Assembly (NCBI RefSeq): GCF_000383575.1
Contig: NZ_KB911579.1
Span: forward strand, 4,983,424 to 5,047,423
DNA length: 64,000 bases
Origin: Salinispora oceanensis
GTDB taxonomy: Bacteria > Actinomycetota > Actinomycetes > Mycobacteriales > Micromonosporaceae
Reading direction: 5' to 3'
Position 1 is the first letter of the stretch. Each line of letters begins with the position of its first letter. Under the pieces are notes generated by a model. It ran no database searches. It had not been told where the DNA came from and worked only from the letters and a program-made list of their open reading frames with translations. The position numbers were made by a program, and so were the translations under genes. Shown piece by piece: positions 8,769 to 17,012 of this stretch.

Positions 8769-9473
8769 ATGGCAGCGACGCAGAGCGAAGCCACCGACCC
8801 TTACTGCCTATCGGCGCAGGAGAGCCACGCCCTGCTCCAGGGGCATCCGTGGCGACGCTTCGTGGTGCTGGGCGACAGCGTCGCGGAAGGACTCTGTGAG
8901 CCGGAAGACGGCTACCCGGATGTGCAGTTGGGCGACCGGATCGCCGCCGAGCTGCGCACCCGGGCGCCGGAATTCGCCTACCGCAATCTTGGGTTGCGCG
9001 GGCTGCGGGCGTACCAGGTCCGGGCCAGCCAACTCGGTCCGGCACTGGAGTTCGAACCGGATCTCGCCCTGGTCGTCTGTGGCGGCAACGACGCGTTTCG
9101 GCCCAGCTACGACGCCGCCGCGGTGGACGCCGAGCTCGCCCAGATGGTCGAGGCACTACAGCACGCCGGGGCGACGGTCATCACGGTGGGGATGTTCGAC
9201 GTCTCGCACAGCCCCGCCGTACCGAAGGCGCTCCGCGCCGGCCTCGGTCTACGCCTGCGCCGACTGGCCGAACACACCCGGGCGGTGGCCCACCGACTCG
9301 ACACGGTCCACGTACACCTGACCGACCATCCGTTGACCGCCGACCCCTCCATCTACAGCAGCGACGGCCGCCACGGAAGTGCCCGCAGCGACGCCGTCGC
9401 CGCGGCGGAGACGCTCCGTCGCCTCGCCCACCATCTCGGTGCGACGGGCACTGACCGGAGCAGTCTCCGCTGA
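8769..9473 (+). CDS. Cytoplasmic SGNH/GDSL hydrolase
   Basis: A 234-residue SGNH hydrolase without signal peptide. Block I is VVLGDSVAEG, block III is VVCGGNDAF, and the C-terminal Asp/His lie in the SSDGRHGSARSD segment. It has the size of intracellular GDSL esterases and no similarity I can see to the secreted SGNH at 4363-5661 beyond the motifs. It follows the MFS gene by 32 bases and ends just before a bidirectional hairpin. A deacylase or acyl-transfer role is possible. Confidence 0.82.
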   Translation: MAATQSEATDPYCLSAQESHALLQGHPWRRFVVLGDSVAEGLCEPEDGYPDVQLGDRIAAELRTRAPEFAYRNLGLRGLRAYQVRASQLGPALEFEPDLALVVCGGNDAFRPSYDAAAVDAELAQMVEALQHAGATVITVGMFDVSHSPAVPKALRAGLGLRLRRLAEHTRAVAHRLDTVHVHLTDHPLTADPSIYSSDGRHGSARSDAVAAAETLRRLAHHLGATGTDRSSLR

Positions 9474-9479
9474 CGGGTG

Positions 9480-9508
9480 GCCAAGGCTGGCCGGTGGTCA
9501 GCCTTGGC
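9480..9508. terminator. Bidirectional terminator between convergent operons
   Basis: A perfect 10-bp stem (GCCAAGGCTG at 9480-9489, CAGCCTTGGC at 9499-9508) with a 9-base loop, lying between the stop codons of the rightward SGNH gene and the leftward ATP-grasp gene. Confidence 0.75.
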
Positions 9509-9548
9509 GGGGCCGACTCCCGGTGAGAGTCCCGCACGACCCGGGGGG

Positions 9549-10916
9549 TCAGGAGGGCGGCGGGTCCGTCACCAGCAGGCCGGAGATGAGCACGCCGCGG
9601 GCCAAGTTGAGCACTCCCTGGCTGCCGGGGAAGCCGATGCGAACACAGGCGCCCGCCGGTTTACGGCCGAAGAGATACGGGGCGATGCTGTACGGCACCT
9701 CCGCCGTGACCAGGTCCCCGCTTTCCAAGTGCACGAACTCCACCGGCACGTCGTCAGCGCGCACATAGCGTTGCAGAATGAACCCGCCCTGCTGGGCGAA
9801 CCGGCCCACCGCCTCCCGCCAGGCGTCCGCTTCGGTTTCCCGGCCGATCAGCACGTTCACCCCGGCGGATCCACCGGATGGCTTGACTACCAGGTCATGC
9901 CGGTCCGCCACCGCCTGCTCGACCAGGTCCGGAGTGAACAGCCAGGTCTGCGGCACATACCGGTGAATCAGCTCCCGGTCGACCACCGGCAACGTATCAG
10001 CGTCTGCCCAGAGCCAGGCGAGCACCTGCTTGTTCCCAAGCAGCCACGCTGCCGCCGACACCCACATCGGGACGGTTCCCGCCCGCACCGCCGCTTCCAG
10101 GGCCTCTACCCCGGCGCTGGGCGTGACCCGGTTCGGCACGAAGAGCCGGAACAGCCCGTCAACCGGGCCGCCCCGGACGACCAGCCGCCCCTCGGTGTCC
10201 TGGGTAGCCTCCCCAACCGGTGCGACGACCAGGTCCAGGCCGGCGACGGCGGCGCGGTCAACCACGGGTGCCAACTTCCGGTAGAAGCGCTCCGGGTTCT
10301 CCAGCCCCGGATACTCGGCGTCAAAGTCGATCAACAGTGCGAGCCGCGCCCCGGCCGCCAAGCCAAGACCGTCCCGAATCGCGGCAAACCGCATGTCCAC
10401 CGCCGACGGCGCCGGTTCCATCCGGACCCGATCAAGGCCACGGCGCCGATAGAGATCAACGAAACGGCGCACCGTCGTGTCCGCGTCGAGTACCCCACCG
10501 AGGCTACTGTCGATGTTGTACTCCACTACCCGCGGCACCCCGTCGCTCAACAACACATCCGGGCGGAAACCGGCGAGCAACGCCTCCGTGAGGGGCTCGG
10601 ACTCGTCAAGCAACCGGTTCTGCCCCGCCGGCATCCCGAGCAGGTGACGCAGCTCCCCCGCCGTCCTGGCCCGCCGCCGACACGCTTCGAAGATCAGCTG
10701 GGCGAGCCGGTCACAGACGGAGTTGAGCACCCGCAGCGAGACCCGGTCCATCACCGGTGGTCGGGCCAGCCGCCACTGCTGGTTGTACGAAGCCCGGCCA
10801 TCAAAGACCTCGCGCCAGGACTCCACCCCGGCAGAGACCAGGTCGGAGCGGAGGTCAGCGGGCAGGTCCAACCAGGCCTGCGCGGTGGACGGCCAACGGT
10901 AGTCAACATCGGTCAT
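9549..10916 (-). CDS. ATP-grasp ligase-like protein
   Basis: About 455 residues; last gene of the 12-gene leftward operon. The C-terminal half has ATP-grasp hallmarks: the nucleotide-binding lysine segment DLVVKPSGGSAG, then a GGFILQRYV strand. The N-terminal half contains VVEYNIDSSLGG, like the acidic/Asn metal-site strand of circularly permuted ATP-grasp proteins related to glutathionylspermidine synthase; the exact subfamily is uncertain. Such enzymes make amide bonds from a carboxylate via an acyl-phosphate. Since the cluster makes an amino acid (Hpg) but shows no NRPS, this is the leading candidate for amide formation (inference). The ATG at 10916 has an AGGATGGA ribosome site; an ATG at 10928 overlapping the E1-beta stop is an alternative. 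Confidence 0.7.
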   Translation of the reverse strand: MTDVDYRWPSTAQAWLDLPADLRSDLVSAGVESWREVFDGRASYNQQWRLARPPVMDRVSLRVLNSVCDRLAQLIFEACRRRARTAGELRHLLGMPAGQNRLLDESEPLTEALLAGFRPDVLLSDGVPRVVEYNIDSSLGGVLDADTTVRRFVDLYRRRGLDRVRMEPAPSAVDMRFAAIRDGLGLAAGARLALLIDFDAEYPGLENPERFYRKLAPVVDRAAVAGLDLVVAPVGEATQDTEGRLVVRGGPVDGLFRLFVPNRVTPSAGVEALEAAVRAGTVPMWVSAAAWLLGNKQVLAWLWADADTLPVVDRELIHRYVPQTWLFTPDLVEQAVADRHDLVVKPSGGSAGVNVLIGRETEADAWREAVGRFAQQGGFILQRYVRADDVPVEFVHLESGDLVTAEVPYSIAPYLFGRKPAGACVRIGFPGSQGVLNLARGVLISGLLVTDPPPS

Positions 10917-10920
10917 GTGG

Positions 10921-11886
10921 TCATCCATCCTTGCTGACGTGGGCGATGGCGTGCCGCAGCAGCTCACGGCCCGGTTGTACGGCTCGGTCCAGGACCGGGG
11001 CGAACGGCAACACCGCGCCGTCCGGGCGGGTGACCCGACGCGGCGGCGCCTGCAGTCGGACCTGTTCGACCACGGTGGCGATGACCTCACCGGCGATGCC
11101 GCAGGAACGGTTCGAGTCGTCCACCACCACCAGCCGCCCGGTCCGGGCCACCGAGCCGAGCAGTCCGTCCCAGTCGAACGGGTACAGGGTGCGCGGGTCG
11201 AAGACCTCCACCGAGACCTCGCCGGCCAGTTCGTCGGCGACGGCGAGCGCATCGTGCACCAGATGCCCGACGGCGACCACCGTCACATCGTCGCCGGTCC
11301 GATGCACCCGCCCCCGCCCCAACGGCACCGGCACCGGGTCACTGACCTCGGCGCGGAGTTCCATCGCCGCCGCCGGGGCGAACACCACCACCGGGTCGTC
11401 ACAGCGGATCGCCGACACCAGCAGTCCGTAGGCGTCCGCCGGGGTGGCCGGCACCACAGTGGTCACCCCGGCATGGGCGAAGAGGCTATACGGATGGTCG
11501 GAGTGTTGCCCCGCCCACCCGGTACGCGACCCGGACCCGGGCACCAGGTAGGTGACCGGCACCGCGCACTGGCCGCCGGTCATCAACGGGAACTTGTGCG
11601 CGTGGTTGACAATCTGTTCGAAGACCAGAAACAGCAGTGCCGGGATCTGGAACTCCACCACCGGCCGAGCCCCGACCAGGGCCGCACCGGTGGCGAAGCT
11701 GGTGAACGCCTGCTCCGAGAGCGGGGTGTCGCGGACCCGCTCGGGGCCGAAGCGCTTCAGTAGACCGGCGGTGACCGCCGACGCGGCGACCCGGATGTCC
11801 TCCCCGAGCAGGAACACCTCCTCGTCGCGGGCCAACTCGTCGGCGAGCGCCCGGTTGAGCGCCTTGCGGTAGGACAGCCGCGGCAT
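10921..11886 (-). CDS. 2-oxo acid dehydrogenase E1 beta subunit (TPP enzyme)
   Basis: A 321-residue E1-beta subunit of pyruvate/branched-chain 2-oxo acid dehydrogenase type. It begins LSYRKALNRAL, has the DTPLSEQAF motif contributing the cofactor-activating Glu region, and the C-terminal transketolase domain (VEVFDPRTLYPFDWDG). Its ATG immediately follows the E1-alpha stop (TAGATG). No E2 or E3 gene is in the window, so the pair acts either with the housekeeping E2/E3 or as a stand-alone decarboxylase/acyl-transfer enzyme. PglB/PglC in phenylglycine biosynthesis are precedents for E1-like pairs in secondary metabolism. 4-Hydroxybenzoylformate from the oxidase at 1015-2112 is a tempting substrate (inference). 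Confidence 0.88.
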   Translation of the reverse strand: MPRLSYRKALNRALADELARDEEVFLLGEDIRVAASAVTAGLLKRFGPERVRDTPLSEQAFTSFATGAALVGARPVVEFQIPALLFLVFEQIVNHAHKFPLMTGGQCAVPVTYLVPGSGSRTGWAGQHSDHPYSLFAHAGVTTVVPATPADAYGLLVSAIRCDDPVVVFAPAAAMELRAEVSDPVPVPLGRGRVHRTGDDVTVVAVGHLVHDALAVADELAGEVSVEVFDPRTLYPFDWDGLLGSVARTGRLVVVDDSNRSCGIAGEVIATVVEQVRLQAPPRRVTRPDGAVLPFAPVLDRAVQPGRELLRHAIAHVSKDG

Positions 11887-12858
11887 CTATCCACCTCCGG
11901 TGCGGGCGGTCAGCCCACTGGCATACAGGTACTCCAGCGCGGTGGCGGGGTCGGGCTCGGCGGCGGCGAGCGCCTGCGCCACCGCCGCCTCGAGCACCGC
12001 CTCCACGTCGGCGTCGATCGCCGCCCGTTCGGCGGCCGGCAGCCGGGAGCCGGCGATCCGCACCGGATCCCGGGACCGCCCCCGCGCGACCTCCTCCGGC
12101 GAGCGATAGTCGAGGCGGACAGCGTGTTCGAAGGTGTGGTGGGCGTCAAACCGGAACGTGCGGGCCTCCAGGAACTCGGGACCCCCATCGGCGCGCATCC
12201 GGGCGAGGGCGGCAGCGGTGGTGGCGTGCACCGCTGCCGGGTCCTGACCGTCCACCGTGCTTGCCCGGATGCCGAAAGCCTCTGCTCGCGCCGAGATACT
12301 GCCCGCCACCGCGTCGGCCACCGGCATGGTGGTGGCGTAGCCGTTGTTCTCGCAGACGAACAGCACCGGCACCCGCCAGAGTGCCGCCAGGTTGAACGCC
12401 TCCAGCAGCATCCCCTCATTGACCGCGCCGTCACCGAGGAAGCTGACCCCCACCAGGTCCTCGCCGCGCCGGCGTCGAGCCCAGACAGCGCCGGTCACGA
12501 TCGCACCGCCCGCGCCGACGATGGCGTTGGCCCCGAGTACTCCGGCGGCGAAGTCAGCGGCGTGCATCGACCCGCCCCGGCCTCGGTTCAGGCCCGTCAC
12601 CCGACCACACAGCTCCGCCATCATCTGGCCCGGGTCAGCGCCCTTCGCGAGCACGTGCCCGTGCCCACGATGGGTGCCGGCGACCACGTCGTCGGGGCGC
12701 AGCGCCGCGCACACCCCGGCCGCGATCCCCTCCTGGCCCAGGTACGGATGAATGCCGCCGACGATGTCGCCGGAGCGGACCAGTTCGATCGCCCGCTCCT
12801 CGAACCGGCGGATCAGCCGCACCGTACGGTAGAGCCAGATCGGGTCGGCTCCGCTCAC
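11887..12858 (-). CDS. 2-oxo acid dehydrogenase E1 alpha subunit (TPP enzyme)
   Basis: A 323-residue E1-alpha subunit. The TPP/Mg motif runs from GDGAVNEG to CENN, and the preceding RGRGGSMH and THRGHGH segments are typical. The GTG at 12858 overlaps the stop of the DUF3050 gene (GTGA) and gives the expected family length; further upstream sequence in frame is inside that gene. It forms a heterotetramer with the next gene. The coupling to two oxygenases and HmaS in one operon suggests an oxidative decarboxylation in the pathway rather than central metabolism. Confidence 0.88.
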   Translation of the reverse strand: MSGADPIWLYRTVRLIRRFEERAIELVRSGDIVGGIHPYLGQEGIAAGVCAALRPDDVVAGTHRGHGHVLAKGADPGQMMAELCGRVTGLNRGRGGSMHAADFAAGVLGANAIVGAGGAIVTGAVWARRRRGEDLVGVSFLGDGAVNEGMLLEAFNLAALWRVPVLFVCENNGYATTMPVADAVAGSISARAEAFGIRASTVDGQDPAAVHATTAAALARMRADGGPEFLEARTFRFDAHHTFEHAVRLDYRSPEEVARGRSRDPVRIAGSRLPAAERAAIDADVEAVLEAAVAQALAAAEPDPATALEYLYASGLTARTGGG

Positions 12859-13667
12859 CCGTGCCCCGATGCCGCTGCCGGGGCACCCTTGACCGCGGCG
12901 AGGATGTCGTCCCACAACCGGGCGCGGGCGGTGAGCGCGGTGTTGACGACATCCGCGCACTCCTGCCACCTGGTGTCGTCGTCGCCACAGAGGTCGGCGA
13001 GCATCTGCATGGCCATGGGGGTGTGCTGCTCGCCATCGACCTCGATGTGTCGCTCCAGGTAGTCAACGAACCGGGTCAGTCGTCCGGACTGGTGGTTGAC
13101 GGCGACTACCTGGGTGAACATCTCCGGGATCAGATCCTCCCGCCCGAACGCGAACGCGGCGGCCTGGCAGTGCACCGGCGTGGTTTCGATGATCCGCCAG
13201 GTGGTGCTGGCGAACGCCACGGACGGGGCGGGCACCCCGGCCGCCGCCAACGATTCGGTTACCGGGCGGCCGGCGCGCAACGACTCGATCAACTCCTCCA
13301 CCGGCTTGGTGTCGGCGCCGGCCTCGGTCATGCCCTGCAGGTACAGCTCGAAGTGGCTGAGGTAGCCGGACCCCAGTTCGTCGCTCTCCTCCACCATCAC
13401 GATGTCGTTGATCAGGCGGCGGCTGCCGGTCGGCCCGGTCGGGATCCAGGGCACCGTCACGCAGGTGAGCTGCCGCTGCAGCGACTTGAGCAGGGACATG
13501 AAGTCCCAGACCGCGAAGACGTGGTGCTCCATGAAGGTGACCAGCGCCGAATGGTTGTCGAGGCTGGCGTACAGCGGGTGCTTGACCACCCGGTCCCGAC
13601 TGTCAGCCACCGCCCTTTCCAGCCGCTCGATCCCCGGGTGCGTCTTTCCCCAGTCGTACCGTGACAT
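12855..13667 (-). CDS. DUF3050 protein, candidate haem-oxygenase-like di-metal oxygenase
   Basis: A 270-residue DUF3050-family protein with HP at 30-31, a conserved [16 protein letters not shown] helix (45-60), EESDE (93-97) with SHFELYL (104-110), a Glu at 161, and a helix carrying His207, Asp211 and His215. That Hx3Dx3H spacing is the signature of haem-oxygenase-like diiron/metal oxygenases (HDO: UndA, SznF, CADD, BelK relatives). By analogy the other ligands would be Glu93 or 94, His105 and Glu161 (inference). HDO enzymes do N-oxygenation, oxidative decarboxylation and C-C cleavage, so an unusual oxidation is likely. It starts 3 bases after the phytanoyl-CoA dioxygenase stop with a GGAGG site, and is coupled to E1-alpha. 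No biochemical function can be assigned from sequence. Confidence 0.82.
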   Translation of the reverse strand: MSRYDWGKTHPGIERLERAVADSRDRVVKHPLYASLDNHSALVTFMEHHVFAVWDFMSLLKSLQRQLTCVTVPWIPTGPTGSRRLINDIVMVEESDELGSGYLSHFELYLQGMTEAGADTKPVEELIESLRAGRPVTESLAAAGVPAPSVAFASTTWRIIETTPVHCQAAAFAFGREDLIPEMFTQVVAVNHQSGRLTRFVDYLERHIEVDGEQHTPMAMQMLADLCGDDDTRWQECADVVNTALTARARLWDDILAAVKGAPAAASGHG

Positions 13668-13670
13668 GAC

Positions 13671-14603
13671 TCAGCCTCCCTGCTTGGCGCGGTGACGCCA
13701 GATGACCGGGCAGTATTCGGGGTCCGCGTAGTCCGGCCGCCCGTCGTCGGTACGGCGAACCAGCACGTCGTGGTTGTACGCGGCGTTCTCACCGGTGGAG
13801 AGCGGATACGCCCGCCACCGGTTGTCGCCGTCCTGCAGGTGCAGCGAGATCGCCTGGCGGGGCTGTCCGCTGACGTTCGCACCGCTGCCGTGGTAGGTCC
13901 GGCAGTGGTGGAAGCTCATGTGGCCCTTCGGGATGACCATCGGGATCTTCCGGACTTCGGCGTCGTTGTGTCCGGCGTTGCGGGCCAGCATGTCGTCGAG
14001 TTGGTCGCGGTCACGGTCAGCGAAGTGCCGCACCACGGTGTCGTCGGCACCGACCTCGGCCCACCGGTGTGAGCCGTCGACCATGACAATGGTGCCCAAC
14101 TCCTCCCCGCAGTCGTGGAACGGGATGAAGGCGGTCAACATCCGCTCCGACGACGAGGACGCCCAGTAGTGCTTGTCGAAGTGCCAGGGCACGATGTTCG
14201 ACGGCTCCCCGTCAATGGGTGGCTTGAGGATCAACGTGGACTGGAAGATTCGGATCTCGTCGGCCTGCGCCAGCCGGGCGGCGACCGCCCCGATCAGCCG
14301 CTTGCGCAGGATCGCCCCGAGCCCGTCGTGCTCGTGGTGGACGTAGTCGTTGTGCCGCTGCACCGCACCCTTGGCCGGCTCCCAGTAGGCGAGCTTCGGG
14401 GGCCGCACCGGTAACCGGCGGTGCCGTTCACCGGCGTAGTACCGGTCGGTAGCCGCGGCGAGGGCGTCCACCTCGTCGTCGGTGAGCAGTTTCTTCGACA
14501 GATACCAGCCGTGCTCGGCATAGAATTCCACGTCCTCGTCGGACGGGAGCAGCGACCTCTCCTCATCGGTCAGGCGTGATTCGAAAAAATCGGTAATAGT
14601 CAT
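13671..14603 (-). CDS. Phytanoyl-CoA dioxygenase-family Fe(II)/2-oxoglutarate oxygenase
   Basis: A 310-residue PhyH-family protein. The facial triad is visible as HxD in PWHFDKHYW and the distal His in CRTYHGSGAN, followed by a conserved Arg in GQPRQAISLH that would bind 2-oxoglutarate. The ATG start overlaps the HmaS stop (ATGA). With the DUF3050 protein it forms a two-oxygenase block between the aryl-supply and E1 genes, so hydroxylation, desaturation or ring formation on a carrier- or CoA-bound intermediate is plausible. Substrate unknown. Confidence 0.85.
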   Translation of the reverse strand: MTITDFFESRLTDEERSLLPSDEDVEFYAEHGWYLSKKLLTDDEVDALAAATDRYYAGERHRRLPVRPPKLAYWEPAKGAVQRHNDYVHHEHDGLGAILRKRLIGAVAARLAQADEIRIFQSTLILKPPIDGEPSNIVPWHFDKHYWASSSSERMLTAFIPFHDCGEELGTIVMVDGSHRWAEVGADDTVVRHFADRDRDQLDDMLARNAGHNDAEVRKIPMVIPKGHMSFHHCRTYHGSGANVSGQPRQAISLHLQDGDNRWRAYPLSTGENAAYNHDVLVRRTDDGRPDYADPEYCPVIWRHRAKQGG

Positions 14604-15700
14604 CCCGTCACCTCCTGGGTGGCGGCCAAACCCCCGGCGGAGGCCGCCACCGCCAATTCCCGCTCCTTGGCCTCATAGAGCGCCTTGATGTTGCCGCTAC
14701 CGAAGGTCCGCGCCCCACGCCGCTCGATCAGCTCCAGAAAGAGCGTGCGGCGCACGTGCATCGACTCAGTGAAGATCTGCAGTAGTTGGCCGTCGTGGTC
14801 CCGGTCAACCAGCACCCCGAATTCCCGCAACTGCTCCACGGAGCCGTCGACCTGGCCGACCCGGCTCTCCAGGTCGTCGTAGTAGGCCGCCGGCGTGCGA
14901 GCGAACCGCACCCCGCGCTGGCGCAGCGCGCCGATCGCCCCGATGATGTCGTCGGTGCGCAACCCGAGGTGCTGCACGCCCGCGCCGGAGTGCTGGGCGA
15001 GGAAGGCGTCGATCTGCCCGGCCCGCCGCCGGGTATCCGGTTCAAGCAGCACCAACGTCACCCGACCGGACCGACTCTGCACCACGGTGGAGTTCATCGC
15101 CTGGCCGTCAACCTCCACGTACTCGTGGAAGATCTCGTCGAAGCCGAAGACCTCGCGGTAGCCACGAACCGTCTCGGCGAGTTGCCCGGGCGGCACGCAC
15201 ACCGCCAGATGGTCGATCTCGGCGAGCAGGTTCTCGGCGGCATTTACCGGCGGCAGCTCCGCCAGGCCCGGCAGGAAGTCACCACCGCCTCGACGGCGCT
15301 CGACCAACCGGTGCCGCACATCGGCGAAACCCGCCACCTCGGCGATGACGACCTCGGCGTCCGCGCTGGTGATGGTGGTCGGCGGCAGCTCACTGACCGC
15401 GCCCCGGGCCAGCAGTTCGGCGTACGCCTCGGCGGCGTCGTCAACCGCCAGGGCGACCACAGCGATGCCGTCGCCATGCCGCCGCACATACGCCGCCGCC
15501 GGATGATCGCCGGTCAGCCCGGAGGTGAGCAGCAACCGGATGTCCGCGTGCCGGAGCAGCAGCGACCGCTGCCCGGTCAGCCCGGTCTCCGGGCCACCCT
15601 GGCCGCGCGGCCGCAGCCCCACGGCGTTGCCGAAGTAAGCGGCTGCCTCGCGGGTGTCGTCTACGTAGAGTTCGATGTGGTCTATTCCACGGATGTCCAT
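14600..15700 (-). CDS. hmaS: 4-Hydroxymandelate synthase
   Basis: A 366-residue vicinal-oxygen-chelate dioxygenase that converts 4-hydroxyphenylpyruvate to 4-hydroxymandelate with O2 and Fe(II). The iron ligands are His164 (EIDHLAV), His244 (VQHLGLR) and Glu323 (FLELIER), spaced as in known HmaS proteins. The C-terminal FGSGNIKALYEA segment is typical of the HmaS/HPPD family. Homogentisate-forming HPPD is the main alternative, but the linked hydroxymandelate oxidase and HpgT-like aminotransferase favour HmaS. It follows the ketosynthase gene after a 67-base gap with no visible terminator, so it is probably in the same operon as the KS/ACP genes. Confidence 0.87.
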   Translation of the reverse strand: MDIRGIDHIELYVDDTREAAAYFGNAVGLRPRGQGGPETGLTGQRSLLLRHADIRLLLTSGLTGDHPAAAYVRRHGDGIAVVALAVDDAAEAYAELLARGAVSELPPTTITSADAEVVIAEVAGFADVRHRLVERRRGGGDFLPGLAELPPVNAAENLLAEIDHLAVCVPPGQLAETVRGYREVFGFDEIFHEYVEVDGQAMNSTVVQSRSGRVTLVLLEPDTRRRAGQIDAFLAQHSGAGVQHLGLRTDDIIGAIGALRQRGVRFARTPAAYYDDLESRVGQVDGSVEQLREFGVLVDRDHDGQLLQIFTESMHVRRTLFLELIERRGARTFGSGNIKALYEAKERELAVAASAGGLAATQEVTG

Positions 15701-15767
15701 GTCCCAGCCTTTCCCACAGATCCCCCGCGCTGGTCGTGCGGGCGTTCCGCCCGCGAAGGTCGCACCG

Positions 15768-17012
15768 TCAAGTCCGCGGCCGGGTGGCTCGCGCGAGTAG
15801 CAGGCTCACGTTCTGCCCCCCGAACCCGAAGGAGTTGGTCAGCGCAAAGCCGGTCTCGGTCGCCCGGGGCTCCTTACGGATGTGATCAGCCGGGCACGCC
15901 GGGTCCGGGTCGTCGAGGTTCCAGGTCGGCGGAAGCAGGCCCCGCCCAAGTGCCAGGGCGGTCGCCGCCGTCTCCAGCACTCCGGAGGCCCCGAGCAGGT
16001 GGCCGGTGAGCGCCTTGGTGGAGCTGACCGGTACCCCGTGCACGCCAAAGACCTCGGCGAGTGCCGTGGTCTCGGCGATGTCGCCGAGTTTGGTTCCGGT
16101 GCCGTGCGCGTTGACGTAGCCGACCTCGGCCGCCGGCACCGGCACGCGGCGGCCGGTGAGCGCCCGCCGGATCGACTCGGCCGCGCCGGTGCCGTCGGGC
16201 CGGGGTGCGGTCGGATGGTAGGCGTCGGTCGTCACCCCGTACCCGGCGATCTCCGCGTACCCGGTGGCGCCCCGGGCCGCGGCGTGGGCGGCGCTCTCCA
16301 GCACCAGCAGGGCCGCTCCCTCGGCGAGCACGAACCCGTTCCGGCGAAGGTCGAACGGTCGGCTGGCCTCCGTCGGGTCGGCCCATCCGCGGGCGAGAGC
16401 GCGGGCGTTGCCGAAGGTGTCGGCGAAGGTCGGGAAGAGCGGCGCCTCGCTGGCCCCGCAGAGCACCACGTCTGCCTCGCCAGCCCGGATCAACCGAACG
16501 GCGTCGGCGACCGCCTGGACACCGGAGGCGCAGGCGGTGCCGACCGAGGAGCTGTAGCCCCGGATGCCGTGCCGGATCGCGATCCGGGCCGACGGCATGT
16601 TCGGCAGTACCCCGGTGAGCAGGTACGGGCTGACTCCCGCTCGCCCCCGGGCCGCCCGGGTGAGCACCTGCGTCTCCAGGGTGGCCAGGCCGCCGACCCC
16701 GCCGACGATGACCGCCGCCCGCTCCGGGGCAACGTCCCGGCCCACCTCGAGACCAGCATCGGCGAGGGCGTCCGCGGCGGTGAGCAGGGCGAGCAGCACG
16801 ATCCGGTCCAGGACCTTGGTGTCCGGCCCGGACGCTACCGACCGCGGGTCGATCGCCGGTAGCACCCCGGCGACCTCCAGGCTTCCGGCGGCGGGGTGGT
16901 CGGCCGGCGGACGGGCCAGCCCAGAGCCGCCGGTGCAGAGCGCCTCGAAGGTGGCCGCAGCCCCTCGGCCTACCGGGGTGTACAAACCCATCCCGGTGAT
17001 GACCGCGGTCAT
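15768..17012 (-). CDS. Stand-alone beta-ketoacyl synthase (KAS II type), intact triad
   Basis: A 414-residue condensing enzyme with the full Cys-His-His set: Cys161 in GTACASG, His in NAHGTGTKLGD and His in TGHLLGASG. It resembles FabF-type and aryl-polyene/type II ketosynthases more than KS-alpha of aromatic PKSs. Its ATG overlaps the ligase stop (ATGA). With the KS-like protein at 19137-20216 and the carrier proteins at 20209-20714 it forms a minimal type II condensing set. Because no KR, DH or ER is present, the expected product is an unreduced beta-ketoacyl unit on an ACP (inference). Confidence 0.88.
   Translation of the reverse strand: MTAVITGMGLYTPVGRGAAATFEALCTGGSGLARPPADHPAAGSLEVAGVLPAIDPRSVASGPDTKVLDRIVLLALLTAADALADAGLEVGRDVAPERAAVIVGGVGGLATLETQVLTRAARGRAGVSPYLLTGVLPNMPSARIAIRHGIRGYSSSVGTACASGVQAVADAVRLIRAGEADVVLCGASEAPLFPTFADTFGNARALARGWADPTEASRPFDLRRNGFVLAEGAALLVLESAAHAAARGATGYAEIAGYGVTTDAYHPTAPRPDGTGAAESIRRALTGRRVPVPAAEVGYVNAHGTGTKLGDIAETTALAEVFGVHGVPVSSTKALTGHLLGASGVLETAATALALGRGLLPPTWNLDDPDPACPADHIRKEPRATETGFALTNSFGFGGQNVSLLLARATRPRT

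Noticed and set aside
14600-15700. Homogentisate-forming 4-hydroxyphenylpyruvate dioxygenase
   Set aside because: Same fold and ligands, but linkage to a hydroxymandelate oxidase and an HpgT-like aminotransferase and the absence of homogentisate genes favour HmaS.
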